NCBI GenBank assembly: GCA_030154085.1
Contig: JASKKR010000014.1
Location: 1 to 47,455 of the forward strand
Length of the DNA stretch: 47,455 nt
Direction of reading: 5' to 3'
Source of the DNA: Candidatus Cloacimonadota bacterium
GTDB taxonomy: Bacteria; Cloacimonadota; Cloacimonadia; Cloacimonadales; Cloacimonadaceae
The notes under the pieces are model-generated. The model did no database searches, was not told the DNA's origin, and saw only the letters and a program-made list of their open reading frames with translations. Below, in pieces: positions 16,898 through 25,781 of the stretch. The stretch's first letter is position 1, and each line of letters begins with the position of its first letter. A program made the position numbers and the translations under genes.

Positions 16898-17221
16898 ATG
16901 GAGAGTCAAATGCTGAACCTGCAGCAGAGATTGCAGAAGCTAATCGATCAATATACTAAAGATAAAAAAGAATTGGATGAGCTGAAGCGTAGCTATGCTC
17001 AGTTAAGCGATGAAAACAAACAATTGTTAGCTCAGATTGAGGATTATTCGAAGCTCTATACGGAAACAGATAACGCTCTGAGTGCGCTGAAGAAAGAATA
17101 TGAAAGTCTCAAAGTCCAGCATGAAGAGATGCAAAAAATGCTCATGGGTATAGAAAATTTTGCCGATGATGCGATTAAGACCATAGATGATATATTCCCC
17201 AAACTAGGGGACATTGAGTAA
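16898..17221 (+). CDS. small coiled-coil protein beside zapA
   Basis: This 107-residue protein is almost entirely heptad-like coiled coil (LQQRLQKLIDQYTKDKKELD, then ENKQLLAQIEDY). It ends in a short acidic C-terminal segment (IDDIFPKLGDIE). I chose ATG 16898 because GAGGTGA lies just upstream; a GTG at 16892 overlapping the pheT stop is the alternative. It sits between pheT and zapA, where small coiled-coil proteins are frequent in FCB genomes, so a ZapB-like division role is possible but unproven. Confidence 0.7.
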   Translation: MESQMLNLQQRLQKLIDQYTKDKKELDELKRSYAQLSDENKQLLAQIEDYSKLYTETDNALSALKKEYESLKVQHEEMQKMLMGIENFADDAIKTIDDIFPKLGDIE

Positions 17222-17224
17222 TAC

Positions 17225-17491
17225 ATGAAATCTGTAGAGGTGGTGATATTTGGACGGCGTTTTCGCCTTAAAAGTGATGATCCCACCTATACAACCAAGA
17301 TAGCTGAAGACCTTTCCAGACAGCTTACTGAGCTTTCTGAGACATACGATCAACTGGATTTTTCCAGGCTGCTTCTGCTGGCGTGCTTTCAAAAAGAAGA
17401 AGCTTTGCAGAATATCACCCGGGAGAATGAGGAGCTTAAAGAGGAGCTACATCGCATGAATCAGATGCTTGAAAATTTGGTCAGTTTTTAA
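17225..17491 (+). CDS. zapA: cell division protein ZapA
   Basis: This 88-residue ZapA-type protein bundles FtsZ filaments at the division site. The N-terminal globular part has VEVVIFGRRFRLKSDDPTYT and IAEDLSRQLTELSE, and the C-terminal half is a coiled coil ending in LEELK-like heptads (ENEELKEELHRMNQMLENL). The start lies 3 bases after the coiled-coil gene. ZapA next to a 6S-type RNA and rny is a recurring arrangement. Confidence 0.87.
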   Translation: MKSVEVVIFGRRFRLKSDDPTYTTKIAEDLSRQLTELSETYDQLDFSRLLLLACFQKEEALQNITRENEELKEELHRMNQMLENLVSF

Positions 17492-17496
17492 ATAAT

Positions 17497-17665
17497 GCCT
17501 GCGGAATTCGTGATATGGATTGCATAAAAGCCAAGAAATAAGAAGGGAGTCGAGCCATGGGTGGCATGCGAGCCGACTTAGTCTCGGATACATAAAGCCC
17601 ACAAGGTAGATTCCCACCTGCAAAACGGCTTTGTAAAAAGTCAAACATACACGGTTCACGCGGGC
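17497..17665 (+). ncRNA. ssrS: structured RNA, probable 6S RNA
   Basis: The ~235-base gap between zapA and rny has no open frame but a closed secondary structure. GCCTGCG (17497-17503) pairs with CGCGGGC (17659-17665). After an internal loop CGTG (17509-17512) pairs with CACG (17650-17653). AAAGCC occurs twice (17527 and 17594), and either copy can pair with GGCTTT (17627-17632). AGTCG/CGACT and GCCA/TGGC make an inner hairpin near 17548-17577. A rod with a large central bubble, the ~170-base length and the zapA neighbourhood fit 6S RNA, which binds RNA polymerase. No covariance test was possible, so the name is inference. Confidence 0.55.
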
Positions 17666-17726
17666 ACTTAATTTCGCTATTTGGGATATCTTTCAGATAG
17701 CATAAATAGATTGTAAGGAAAACATT

Positions 17727-19292
17727 ATGCTAAATCTATACATAGCAATTGCCATCGCTTTTGCTTCGGGATTCTTAGTGGCACTTGTGATATATCTTAT
17801 TAAGCGCCATACGGCCTTCAAGCTAGTGTCTCAAGCCACAGAAATTGCTGAAAACATTAAAAAAGATGCCAAAAACGAAGCCGAAGCTGCCAAAAAAGCA
17901 GCCTTGGTGGAAGCCCGGGAAGAATGGTTCAAACAGAAACGTATTCTGGATGAAGAAGTTAAAGAACGCCAACGTGAGCTTAGAGCCCAAGAAAAGAAAT
18001 ACAATGAACGCCTAAGCAGCCTTGATAAACGTCTTGATTCACTTGATAAAAAAGAAAATAGTCTCAGCGAACAAGAGCGCAGACTCAAGAGCAAAGAAGA
18101 TGAAATCTACCAAAAAAAACTGGAGGCAGAAAAAGTCCTTGCTGAGCAGAAGCAGAAACTTGCAGAAGTTGCCGGGCTGAGTAGGGAAGAAGCGCTTCAA
18201 CGCTTACGTGCAGAATTAATTTCCACAGCGCGCCAAGTAGCGGCAAACGATGCCAAGATTACTATCGAACAGATCAAGCTCGATGCCAGCAGAAAAGCTT
18301 CTGAGATTCTTGCCACAGCAATTCAGCGTATGGCTGTTGATCATGTATCTGAAAGCACAGTATCCGTTGTGTCCCTACCCTCTGATGAAATGAAAGGACG
18401 CATCATTGGGCGCGAAGGGCGGAATATCCGCACTTTCGAAAAGGCATCAGGTGTAGATTTGATCATAGATGACACTCCTGAAGCTGTGGTGCTCTCCTGT
18501 TTTGATCCCGTGCGCAGAGAGATTGCACGTTTATCTTTGGAAAAACTTATCTCAGATGGTCGGATTCATCCAGGAAGAATAGAAGAAGTGATTGCAAAGA
18601 CCACCAAAGAGATGGATGAGACTCTCATGAAAATCGGAGAAAAGGCAGTGTTGGAAACCAATATTCACAATATTTCCCCGAATCTAATCAAGGTCTTGGG
18701 CCGTCTAAACTACCGTACTTCCTATGGGCAAAATGTTCTGCAACATTCCATAGAGGCAGCATGGATCTGCGGAATCTTGGCAGCAGAACTGAATCTAGAT
18801 CAAGATGTGGCGCGTCGAGCAGGTCTCCTGCATGATATAGGCAAGGCAGTTGATCATGAATTTGATGGGACGCACGCAATTATTGGAGCGAATCTAGCCC
18901 GGAAGAATGGTGAAGGCAAATTCATCGTAAACGCAATCGAAGCACACCACGAAGAAGTGGAAGCCACATCTGTTTATGCTGCTCTAGTTCAAGCATCTGA
19001 TGCCATTTCGGGAGCAAGACCAGGTGCACGTCGTGAAATGCTTGAGACTTATATGCAGCGCCTTGCAAAACTCGAAGAGATTGCAAACAGTGTCGAAGGG
19101 GTAAATAAATCTTATGCTATTCAAGCTGGTCGGGAGCTTCGTATAATAGTCGAGCCGACAGCGATCGAGGAAGTCCAGACTCCCCTTTTAGCAACGGAGA
19201 TTGCAGCCTCAATCGAAAAGCAGGTGCAATACCCGGGGCAAATTAAAGTAACCGTCATACGCGAAACCAGGCAAATTGCCATGGCGAAGTAA
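17727..19292 (+). CDS. rny: ribonuclease Y
   Basis: This 521-residue membrane-anchored endoribonuclease starts mRNA decay. Domain order: one N-terminal membrane helix (residues ~3-23), a long Lys/Glu-rich coiled coil (~30-170), a KH domain with MKGRIIGREGRNIRTFE (~220-270), and an HD domain with LLHDIGKAVDHE (~370). EAHHEEVEATSVYAALVQAS supplies further metal-site residues. The length and order match RNase Y exactly. It ends in a TAATG overlap with ymdB, the conserved rny-ymdB pair. Confidence 0.97.
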   Translation: MLNLYIAIAIAFASGFLVALVIYLIKRHTAFKLVSQATEIAENIKKDAKNEAEAAKKAALVEAREEWFKQKRILDEEVKERQRELRAQEKKYNERLSSLDKRLDSLDKKENSLSEQERRLKSKEDEIYQKKLEAEKVLAEQKQKLAEVAGLSREEALQRLRAELISTARQVAANDAKITIEQIKLDASRKASEILATAIQRMAVDHVSESTVSVVSLPSDEMKGRIIGREGRNIRTFEKASGVDLIIDDTPEAVVLSCFDPVRREIARLSLEKLISDGRIHPGRIEEVIAKTTKEMDETLMKIGEKAVLETNIHNISPNLIKVLGRLNYRTSYGQNVLQHSIEAAWICGILAAELNLDQDVARRAGLLHDIGKAVDHEFDGTHAIIGANLARKNGEGKFIVNAIEAHHEEVEATSVYAALVQASDAISGARPGARREMLETYMQRLAKLEEIANSVEGVNKSYAIQAGRELRIIVEPTAIEEVQTPLLATEIAASIEKQVQYPGQIKVTVIRETRQIAMAK

Positions 19293-20071
19293 TGAGGATT
19301 CTCTTTTTCGGTGATATATTTGGCAAGCCGGGGCGGATGGCTCTGCTTCGGCAATTGCCCTCACTGAAGAATGACTTTAAAAGTGACTTTGTAATAATCA
19401 ATGCAGAGAATCTTGCCGATGGTCGAGGGCTCACCGAAAAGACGATCAAGCCTCTTTTTAGTGCGGGTGTGGATGCTGTGACCAGTGGCAATCACCTTTG
19501 GGACAGAGAGGAATCATTGGATTTTATCTCCCACGAAGTACGGATTATAAAGCCCATGAACTATCCTGCTACAGCTCCTGGATCTTTTGTTTATATTGCG
19601 AGGAAAGAAGATATTAGCCTCGGCATTATCTGTCTATCAGGACAACTGTTTATGCCTCCCTGCGATTCTCCCTTCAGCGTGTTTGATTCTTTTTGGGATC
19701 ATTGGCAAAAAGATGTGCCTTTGCTCATTGATTTCCATGCAGAATCAACTTCAGAAACCAGAGCCTTGGGCTGGCATGTAGATGGTCGGGCGAGCGCACT
19801 TATTGGCACTCACACTCATATTCAAACTGCCGATGAAGAAATTTTGCCACATGGTACTGCATATCTAACTGATGTTGGTATGACAGGATCCCATGAAAGT
19901 GTTATTGGAGTCAAAAAAGAAATTATCCTGGAAAAATTCAAAACCTCAGTTCCCCACCGTTATGAAACTTCAGACCGGGGACTAATGGTAAACGCTGCAT
20001 TTATCGAGACCGAGTCCGCCACACATCGGGCTGTCAGGATTGAACGAATCAGAATCCCTGTGGAGTTATAA
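19292..20071 (+). CDS. ymdB: YmdB-family metallophosphoesterase
   Basis: This 259-residue calcineurin-like phosphodiesterase (TIGR00282 type) has dimetal-site motifs FGDIFGKPGR (residues ~5-14), INAENLADGRGLT, SGNHLWDRE, DFHAESTSE, GTHTHIQTADE and DVGMTGSHESVIG. Bacillus YmdB cleaves 2',3'-cyclic nucleotides and influences RNase Y-dependent mRNA levels, which fits its overlap with rny. It shares one base with rny and one with folD. Confidence 0.93.
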   Translation: MRILFFGDIFGKPGRMALLRQLPSLKNDFKSDFVIINAENLADGRGLTEKTIKPLFSAGVDAVTSGNHLWDREESLDFISHEVRIIKPMNYPATAPGSFVYIARKEDISLGIICLSGQLFMPPCDSPFSVFDSFWDHWQKDVPLLIDFHAESTSETRALGWHVDGRASALIGTHTHIQTADEEILPHGTAYLTDVGMTGSHESVIGVKKEIILEKFKTSVPHRYETSDRGLMVNAAFIETESATHRAVRIERIRIPVEL

Positions 20072-20985
20072 TGCAAAAATTGTTGAAAGGTAAACCTATT
20101 GCTTTAGCAATTAATAAAGTATCTAAGTCATTAATTGCCGAGTACAATCTCGATCCCAAAATGCTCTTAATACAGGTGGGAGATGACCCTGCTTCTTCAT
20201 ATTATGTGCAGAGCATCATTAAGATGGCAGAGCACTTGGATTGTAAAGCCGAGCTACTGACTCTCTCTGCGAAAAGCAGCCAGCAGGATCTCATTAAAAC
20301 CATCAAAGAAGCAAATGCCGATCCGGCTATTCATGGAATAATGATCCAAAAACCCTTACCAAAATCTATGGACGATTCATATATCAATATGTGTATCAAT
20401 CCCGATAAGGATATTGATGCTTTGCATCCACTTAATCTTGGCAAGATTCTCATTGAAGAAGATGGTTTTTTACCCAATACTCCAGCAGCAGTATACTACA
20501 CTCTAAAGTACTATCAAATCGAAACCATAGGTAAACATATAGTTATCTTGGGGCGCTCCAATGTGGTGGGTAAGCCCCTGGCGAATATGCTTTTATGGAA
20601 GAGACCTTCTGCTAATGCGACAGTGACTGTCTGCCATAGTCGGACTACAAATCTTGCTGCTATCTGTAAAAATGCTGACATCTTGATTGCAGCTATAGGG
20701 AAAGCGGAATTTGTCGGTCCTGATATGGTCAGAGACGGTGCTATTCTTTTGGATGTCGGTATCAACGAAAAAAAGAAGGATGATGGCAGCATCGGTTATG
20801 TCGGTGATATAGACTTTAACTCCTGTTATAGCAAAGCTGCAGCCATTACTCCAGTTCCCGGTGGCATTGGACGGATTACTACTAGTCTGCTATATCTAAA
20901 TCTTGTAAAATCTAATCTCATAGCCAAGAACATAAATAAAACTATTGACGAATATCTCAATATGATTTTTAGTGAAAACCAATAG
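20071..20985 (+). CDS. folD: FolD methylene-THF dehydrogenase/cyclohydrolase
   Basis: This 304-residue bifunctional enzyme interconverts 5,10-methylene-, methenyl- and 10-formyl-THF. The catalytic Lys lies in SSYYVQSIIKMAE. QKPLP matches the QLPLP block, and GRSNVVGKPLANML and TPVPGGIGRITTSLL are the NADP and C-terminal signatures. Oddities are KDIDALHP in place of the usual KDVDGFHP and NTPAA where PCTPxG is common, so the folate pocket may be altered. It follows ymdB with a one-base overlap. Activity is likely but the substitutions deserve attention. Confidence 0.92.
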   Translation: MQKLLKGKPIALAINKVSKSLIAEYNLDPKMLLIQVGDDPASSYYVQSIIKMAEHLDCKAELLTLSAKSSQQDLIKTIKEANADPAIHGIMIQKPLPKSMDDSYINMCINPDKDIDALHPLNLGKILIEEDGFLPNTPAAVYYTLKYYQIETIGKHIVILGRSNVVGKPLANMLLWKRPSANATVTVCHSRTTNLAAICKNADILIAAIGKAEFVGPDMVRDGAILLDVGINEKKKDDGSIGYVGDIDFNSCYSKAAAITPVPGGIGRITTSLLYLNLVKSNLIAKNINKTIDEYLNMIFSENQ

Positions 20986-21014
20986 AAATAATAACCTGAT
21001 GTTTGGGAGGACCG

Positions 21015-23441
21015 ATGAGTAATAAGAGTTCTAAACTCTTGGCAATCATCTTGATACTTGCAGTGGCTGCATTGTTTGTCACCGGTTGTGGAAAGTCCGG
21101 AAGCAGATTTGAAAATCAGCTTCCTTCGATCTCCATCACTTCGTTTGAAGGCTGGTCAGATGATAACGTCCCCAGCAATATCGATACTACACAAGTTGAA
21201 TTCACATTTCAGCAGAAAATTTTTTGGCATGCCAATGATCCGGATGGTGTCATTACTGGATATGCTTTCCGGGTATTGGACGAAAATCGTCAGCCTATAG
21301 CTACTCCTGGCTATCAATACATAGCTCGCGCTGAGGATGGTTTGATTCCAGATGAAATGCTTAGCACACTCGGGGATGGATGGGTAATCCACTATCTTCC
21401 AAGTGCTGATCAGAGCATGCCTTTGGATGATCCCGAGACCGATCGCAGCATCTGGACAAATCAAAAATATGCGGTGATCAACTTCCCAGCTGCTGATGAG
21501 AATGGTGAGCCCACACCAACCCTGTCATTCTTTGAAGTCGTGGCCATTGATAACCGTGGAGCGGTAACTCCAGTTCCTGCATGGCGCAAATTCAGAACAA
21601 ATTCGGTCAAACCGATTTGTAATGTAAGCACGACAAAGGGTAATCCTGATGGTGGCGATGTTGGAAGCGGAATTACTTTGCGTTTCACTATGCACTATCC
21701 TTCCAATGCTGGCATGATCGTTGATGCTATTCCTTTTAAGTATGAATTTCGTATGATGAAAGTGTATGATGATTCTGGTGAGATTGTCCCTGGATCAATG
21801 ACAGAATGGATCTCCACTGAAGGTCAAGAACGCATTAATGAATACAAACTTACGCGTAGAACGACTCCTGCACTTTCTTATGATTACGAGAATGGCAATA
21901 CAAATACCACAACAAAGATCGAGGCACGTGTGACTGATTTGGCAGGTGTAGTCTCTGATGTTGAGACGACTGATCCTGTCCTATTCAAAGTAAAACCTGG
22001 CTTCCGACCTATGACTCAGCTTTACAGTAAAAAGATTCTTGCTCTTGGGAGAAATCATTTTGAAGACAGACACGATGATACTACTCCTGAAGAACTTCCC
22101 TACTCTATCGACGATGGACAGCAGCACTTTGCCGCTCCGCTTTTCAAAAATATGCAAAATCGTTTTACTGTGGTTTACAGTGAAAACCTCAAGGTATACG
22201 TTCGTTGGGGCTGGTGGGGTGAATACGGTAAAGAAGAAAGCACTGGTACTATTACCTATCCCTTGGATGATCCCTATATAAAGAAAGTTGACACTGTGCT
22301 AAGCGAACCAAATCCTGAAATAGGATATGGGGGTGGTGAAAACTACTATGGTGAGATTACTCATTTTGATGTGCGTTATGATGGTCAGCCATATTATTTC
22401 CCACCGTTTGCTGAAAGCATTCACACTGACGATGATGGCACTCAGTGGCTGAGATTACCTTTATATTCTCCCCTCAGACAGTCCATTGTGCTGACTGGAA
22501 ATCAATTGACTCCTGGCGAACATGTCTTTACAGTTCGGTGTGTGGATAGTCAGGACGAAGTATCTTTATATCCAGCAGAACTCGTATTTACTGTAGAACC
22601 ATACAAGTCTCCATCTCAAAGAAATGGACTACTCATCATCGATGATGATACGGATAATCAAAATTTATCTCCGGAAGCTATCGTAAACAATAAGTATGCA
22701 CAGATGTCAGGAGATATTGAGAACGTAGACTTTGTGAAATATAATGGTACAGAAGAAGGTAATAGAACCTATAGGGATATTCGGAATCGCCATTTGGCTT
22801 TCTCGGATCTACAGAATTATAAGATGGTGATTTATCATGCTGACAACCCTGCTCAGGGTGGATCTATCGAAAATGAAATTGATGGACTTTCCTTATACCT
22901 TCGTAATGGCGGAGCACTTGTAATATCACACACATCTCAATTTGCCTCCAAGAGTACAACCATTAGCACCAAACGTGGATTTACTCTTCTTAACCTGCTC
23001 GGTTTGCCAGAGCAACCTACGATGGTTGCCGGTCCCTCAAACCCTGCTCAAGGTCCTTTCTTCCTCACAGCAGTTGGAATGTCTGGATATCCTAATCTCG
23101 ATCTCCAATACTCAAACCATCCTTCAGGTAACGGAAATAACAGTTTCAGCCAGGCTGTTGAGTACTTTCATGGCTTCTCCTCCGTGGCATACCATAAACT
23201 CCTAGGGGGAGTTCCGAATATCACGGGTGAAGCTATTTACAGTTATGGCTGCAAACCTATTGATTATGTTGCTTATCCTCCAAGTGAAGAGCAATTTAAT
23301 AATCTCAATGGTAAGATAGTCGGAACTCGTAAAATAAACGAAAATGGATCAAGAGCATATATCTTCACCTTCCCGCTGTCTTACATGGAAGAGACTGAAG
23401 CCAAAGTCATGATCAACAAAATCTGGTCTGAATTGCTCTAA
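21015..23441 (+). CDS. large surface lipoprotein with a C-terminal GATase-like domain
   Basis: This ~808-residue lipoprotein begins MSNKSSKLLAIILILAVAAL with lipobox VTGC (Cys ~25). I chose ATG 21015 because GGGAGG lies five bases upstream; TTG 21003 would swallow that site. Residues ~40-560 are beta-rich repeats with HANDPDGVITGYAFRVLDEN and similar Ig/FN3-like strands (VFTVRCVDSQDEVS). After about 535 comes GLLIIDDDTDN, YKMVIYHADNP and LYLRNGGALVISHTSQ, a pattern of flavodoxin-like or class I amidotransferase-like folds lacking an obvious catalytic Cys. Function unknown; probably outer-membrane associated. A strong terminator follows. Confidence 0.8.
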   Translation: MSNKSSKLLAIILILAVAALFVTGCGKSGSRFENQLPSISITSFEGWSDDNVPSNIDTTQVEFTFQQKIFWHANDPDGVITGYAFRVLDENRQPIATPGYQYIARAEDGLIPDEMLSTLGDGWVIHYLPSADQSMPLDDPETDRSIWTNQKYAVINFPAADENGEPTPTLSFFEVVAIDNRGAVTPVPAWRKFRTNSVKPICNVSTTKGNPDGGDVGSGITLRFTMHYPSNAGMIVDAIPFKYEFRMMKVYDDSGEIVPGSMTEWISTEGQERINEYKLTRRTTPALSYDYENGNTNTTTKIEARVTDLAGVVSDVETTDPVLFKVKPGFRPMTQLYSKKILALGRNHFEDRHDDTTPEELPYSIDDGQQHFAAPLFKNMQNRFTVVYSENLKVYVRWGWWGEYGKEESTGTITYPLDDPYIKKVDTVLSEPNPEIGYGGGENYYGEITHFDVRYDGQPYYFPPFAESIHTDDDGTQWLRLPLYSPLRQSIVLTGNQLTPGEHVFTVRCVDSQDEVSLYPAELVFTVEPYKSPSQRNGLLIIDDDTDNQNLSPEAIVNNKYAQMSGDIENVDFVKYNGTEEGNRTYRDIRNRHLAFSDLQNYKMVIYHADNPAQGGSIENEIDGLSLYLRNGGALVISHTSQFASKSTTISTKRGFTLLNLLGLPEQPTMVAGPSNPAQGPFFLTAVGMSGYPNLDLQYSNHPSGNGNNSFSQAVEYFHGFSSVAYHKLLGGVPNITGEAIYSYGCKPIDYVAYPPSEEQFNNLNGKIVGTRKINENGSRAYIFTFPLSYMEETEAKVMINKIWSELL

Positions 23442-23461
23442 GATTACCCAAACATATATAG

Positions 23462-23499
23462 AAAAAAGCGAGATTGCTTGATAGCAGTCTCGCTTTTTT
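23462..23499 (+). terminator. strong rho-independent terminator
   Basis: AAAAAAGCGAGATTGCT pairs with AGCAGTCTCGCTTTTTT around a TGAT loop (one G-U pair), giving a long GC-containing stem and a six-T run. It ends the pheS-to-lipoprotein run. The A run on the other side would also let it work on the minus strand. Confidence 0.93.
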
Positions 23500-23570
23500 G
23501 CGTTTAGTCCCTTTTCAATCCCAATCAAGATAAGATGCTTTGGGGCATGATTTGTTCTGGAAAGCGGGAG

Positions 23571-23704
23571 CTATAAAGAGTCACCCAAATTTGCAAATGG
23601 GGTTACCGAAGTCTGCAAATGCTTTTCGGATATCCTATTCTCTCTTAGACTTACCTATTTTGTCCAAGTGATCGCTATTTGCAGATTTCAGTGACTCTTT
23701 ATAC
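23571..23704. repeat. 134-base element with ~30-base inverted ends
   Basis: The left end 23571-23600 and the reverse complement of the right end 23675-23704 agree at about 26 of 30 bases, sharing TATAAAGAGTCAC and TGCAAAT. A further TGCAAAT lies inside (23613-23619). The interior has no open frame. It resembles a small MITE-like palindrome, or a large RNA stem-loop if transcribed. Confidence 0.7.
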
Positions 23705-23748
23705 TAAAACCACATAAAGAGATGAAATCTGTCAACCTGAAAAATGAT

Positions 23749-23770
23749 AAAGACCGTTAAGGTCTTTTTT
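23749..23770 (+). terminator. orphan rho-independent terminator
   Basis: AAAGACC (23749-23755) pairs with GGTCTTT (23761-23767) around GTTAA, followed by TTT. The preceding gene already ends in a strong terminator, so this would end a separate short transcript covering the 23571-23704 element, or serve as backup. Confidence 0.6.
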
Positions 23771-23844
23771 GATAAATATAGCTTTGATATGTTCTTCCCA
23801 AGATTCAAACTAGTAAACCTATGTCCTTGTCTTGCAGGCATTCT

Positions 23845-23923
23845 GACGCCTCCCCCCTTTCTCGCTCATTTGCGAAGTGAGCAAGAAACGAGAAAATAAG
23901 GAGTTACAGCGATGTGAAGTGCA
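23845..23923 (+). repeat. dispersed hairpin repeat, copy 2 of 3
   Basis: It has the same orientation as copy 1. The imperfect stem TTTCTCGCTCA with TGAGCAAGAAA pairs at 10 of 11 positions. The downstream segment GAGAAAATAAGGAGTTACAG is nearly identical to the other copies and ends in TGTGAAGT. Confidence 0.85.
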
Positions 23924-24161
23924 TTCAGCGGTCTATTGTATCCGGAACGAACATAGTTATGTGTGGAGATGAGAAAGTATAGCGAATGTCACGGATTAGA
24001 TTGCCGAAAGACCTTGGGCCAATCTGTCTAGTCTATATAGTAAATTTTAGATATTGATTATTCTCAACAACCTTATAGCATCTCAGTTTATTGCTATTTA
24101 GTGAAATAGGCGCTTTCTTATGAGGGGCATAGGTCTAAAATTCTTTCTGATTACCCCTAAT

Positions 24162-24189
24162 TTGACACAAAAGGTACTTTGGGTAAACT
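24162..24189 (+). promoter_or_regulatory. possible proS promoter
   Basis: TTGACA (24162-24167) and TAAACT (24184-24189, four of six) are 16 bases apart, about 65 bases before proS. A second TTGACA at 24198-24203 has no good -10 at normal spacing. Confidence 0.4.
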
Positions 24190-24254
24190 AAAGAATATTG
24201 ACAGAAAGAAGCTTTGGTCAATTTTGGTAATCAGGTTAATTCAATGGAGATTTA

Positions 24255-25778
24255 ATGAGTAAACAAAACCGAACAGCGATAGAACCAACAAGAGATCAGA
24301 ATTATGCGGAGTGGTATCAACAGGTAATCAAAGCTGCAGATATGGCAGAGAATAGTGACGTGCGAGGGTGCATGGTTATTAAGCCTTGGGGCTACGCAAT
24401 CTGGGAGAATATCCAACGTGCCTTGGATATAAAGTTTCGCGAAACTGGGCATCGCAATGCCTACTTTCCAATTTTTATCCCTAAGAGCTATTTTGAGAAA
24501 GAATCTGAACATGTTGAGGGTTTTGCCAAAGAGTGTGCGGTAGTCACTCATTCACGTTTGGAGGATGATGCCTCGGGCGGGCTCAAAGTAGCTGGAGAGC
24601 TCACAGAACCGCTCATCGTTCGTCCCACCAGTGAAACAATCATAGGTGCTTCATTTGCTCGTTGGGTAAATTCCTATCGAGATTTACCACTATTGATCAA
24701 TCAATGGGCCAATATTGTGCGATGGGAGATGCGCACGCGTTTATTTTTAAGGACGTCAGAATTTTTGTGGCAAGAAGGACACACAGCGCATGAAAGCTTT
24801 GAAGAGGCGATGGAAGAGTCTCGCAAGATGCTGGATGTGTATGCAGATTTTGCCAAAGATTATTTAGCGATTCCAGTGATCAAAGGTGAGAAGACTGAAA
24901 GTGAAAGATTTCCCGGAGCGGTTAATACATTCTGCATAGAAGCCATGATGCAGGATAAGAAAGCCCTGCAATCAGGCACATCCCACTTTTTAGGGCAAAA
25001 TTTTGCTAAAGCATCAGGCATTAAATTTCAAAATCGTGAAGGCGAAATAGAATATGCTTGGACGAGTTCTTGGGGTGTTTCAACTCGCTTGATTGGAGCA
25101 TTGATCATGGCACATAGCGATGATAATGGTTTAGTCCTTCCGCCAAAGATTGCACCTTCTCATTTGGCTGTTATTCCCATCTATCGTAATGAGGAAGAAA
25201 AAGCCCATGTGCTTGATTATTGCAAAAAGGTAACTGATCTCTTCGAAAGAACAGAATGGGAAGGTATCCGCATTTATACAGAAATGGACGAGCGAGATTT
25301 GACAGGAAGTGAACGTAACTGGTATTGGATTAAGAAAGGGATACCTCTACGCATCGAGATCGGTCCCCGCGATATAGCTTCCGGTTCCGTGATGGTAGCA
25401 AGAAGAGATAAAGACCCACGTGAAAAACAAAGTGTCCAGCTGGAAAACCTCAAAGACTATTGCCTTTCAACTTTGAGTGAGATCCAAGACATTTACTACC
25501 AAAGAGCATTGGCTTTTCGTGAGAAAAATACTGTAAAAATCGACTCTAAAGATGAATTTTACGCGTTTTATACAGCCAAAAACAAGAACAAACCAGAGAT
25601 TCACGGTGGCTTTGCCCATTCTCACTGGTGTGGGGATCCTGCATGTGAAGAACAGATCAAAGCTGACCTCAAGGTCACCATTCGGTGCATCCCCTTTGAC
25701 AAAGAGATTGAAGAAGGGCATTGTATCGTTTGCGGCAAGCCGTCTCACGAACGCGTGATTTTTGCGAAATCATATTGA
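24255..25778 (+). CDS. proS: prolyl-tRNA synthetase, archaeal/eukaryal type (ProS3)
   Basis: This 507-residue class II synthetase is of the short type without the bacterial editing insertion. Core blocks: DVRGCMVIKPWGYAIWENIQ, NAYFPIFIPKSYFEKE, LIVRPTSETIIGASFA, LINQWANIVRWEMRTR and FLRTSEFLWQEGHTAH. The C-terminal zinc domain has HWCGDPACEEQI, IRCIPF and HCIVCGKPS, and the protein ends in Tyr (FAKSY), as typical of archaeal-type ProRS. Several bacterial lineages, including Bacteroidetes relatives and Thermus, use this type. It opens the proS-cinA-purD-porU-like run. Confidence 0.95.
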   Translation: MSKQNRTAIEPTRDQNYAEWYQQVIKAADMAENSDVRGCMVIKPWGYAIWENIQRALDIKFRETGHRNAYFPIFIPKSYFEKESEHVEGFAKECAVVTHSRLEDDASGGLKVAGELTEPLIVRPTSETIIGASFARWVNSYRDLPLLINQWANIVRWEMRTRLFLRTSEFLWQEGHTAHESFEEAMEESRKMLDVYADFAKDYLAIPVIKGEKTESERFPGAVNTFCIEAMMQDKKALQSGTSHFLGQNFAKASGIKFQNREGEIEYAWTSSWGVSTRLIGALIMAHSDDNGLVLPPKIAPSHLAVIPIYRNEEEKAHVLDYCKKVTDLFERTEWEGIRIYTEMDERDLTGSERNWYWIKKGIPLRIEIGPRDIASGSVMVARRDKDPREKQSVQLENLKDYCLSTLSEIQDIYYQRALAFREKNTVKIDSKDEFYAFYTAKNKNKPEIHGGFAHSHWCGDPACEEQIKADLKVTIRCIPFDKEIEEGHCIVCGKPSHERVIFAKSY

Positions 25779-25781
25779 CCT

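Larger units (their letters stand above)
23500..24254. other. repeat-rich gene-free gap before proS
   Basis: No credible gene is present in these ~750 bases. They hold a 134-base element with inverted ends (23571-23704), an orphan terminator (23749-23770), repeat copy 2 (23845-23923) and probable proS promoter elements. The remainder shows nothing I can support. Confidence 0.65.

Noticed and set aside
21015-23441. Active class I glutamine amidotransferase domain in the large lipoprotein
   Set aside because: The flavodoxin-like pattern is present but no nucleophile-elbow Cys is evident, so I describe it only as GATase-like.
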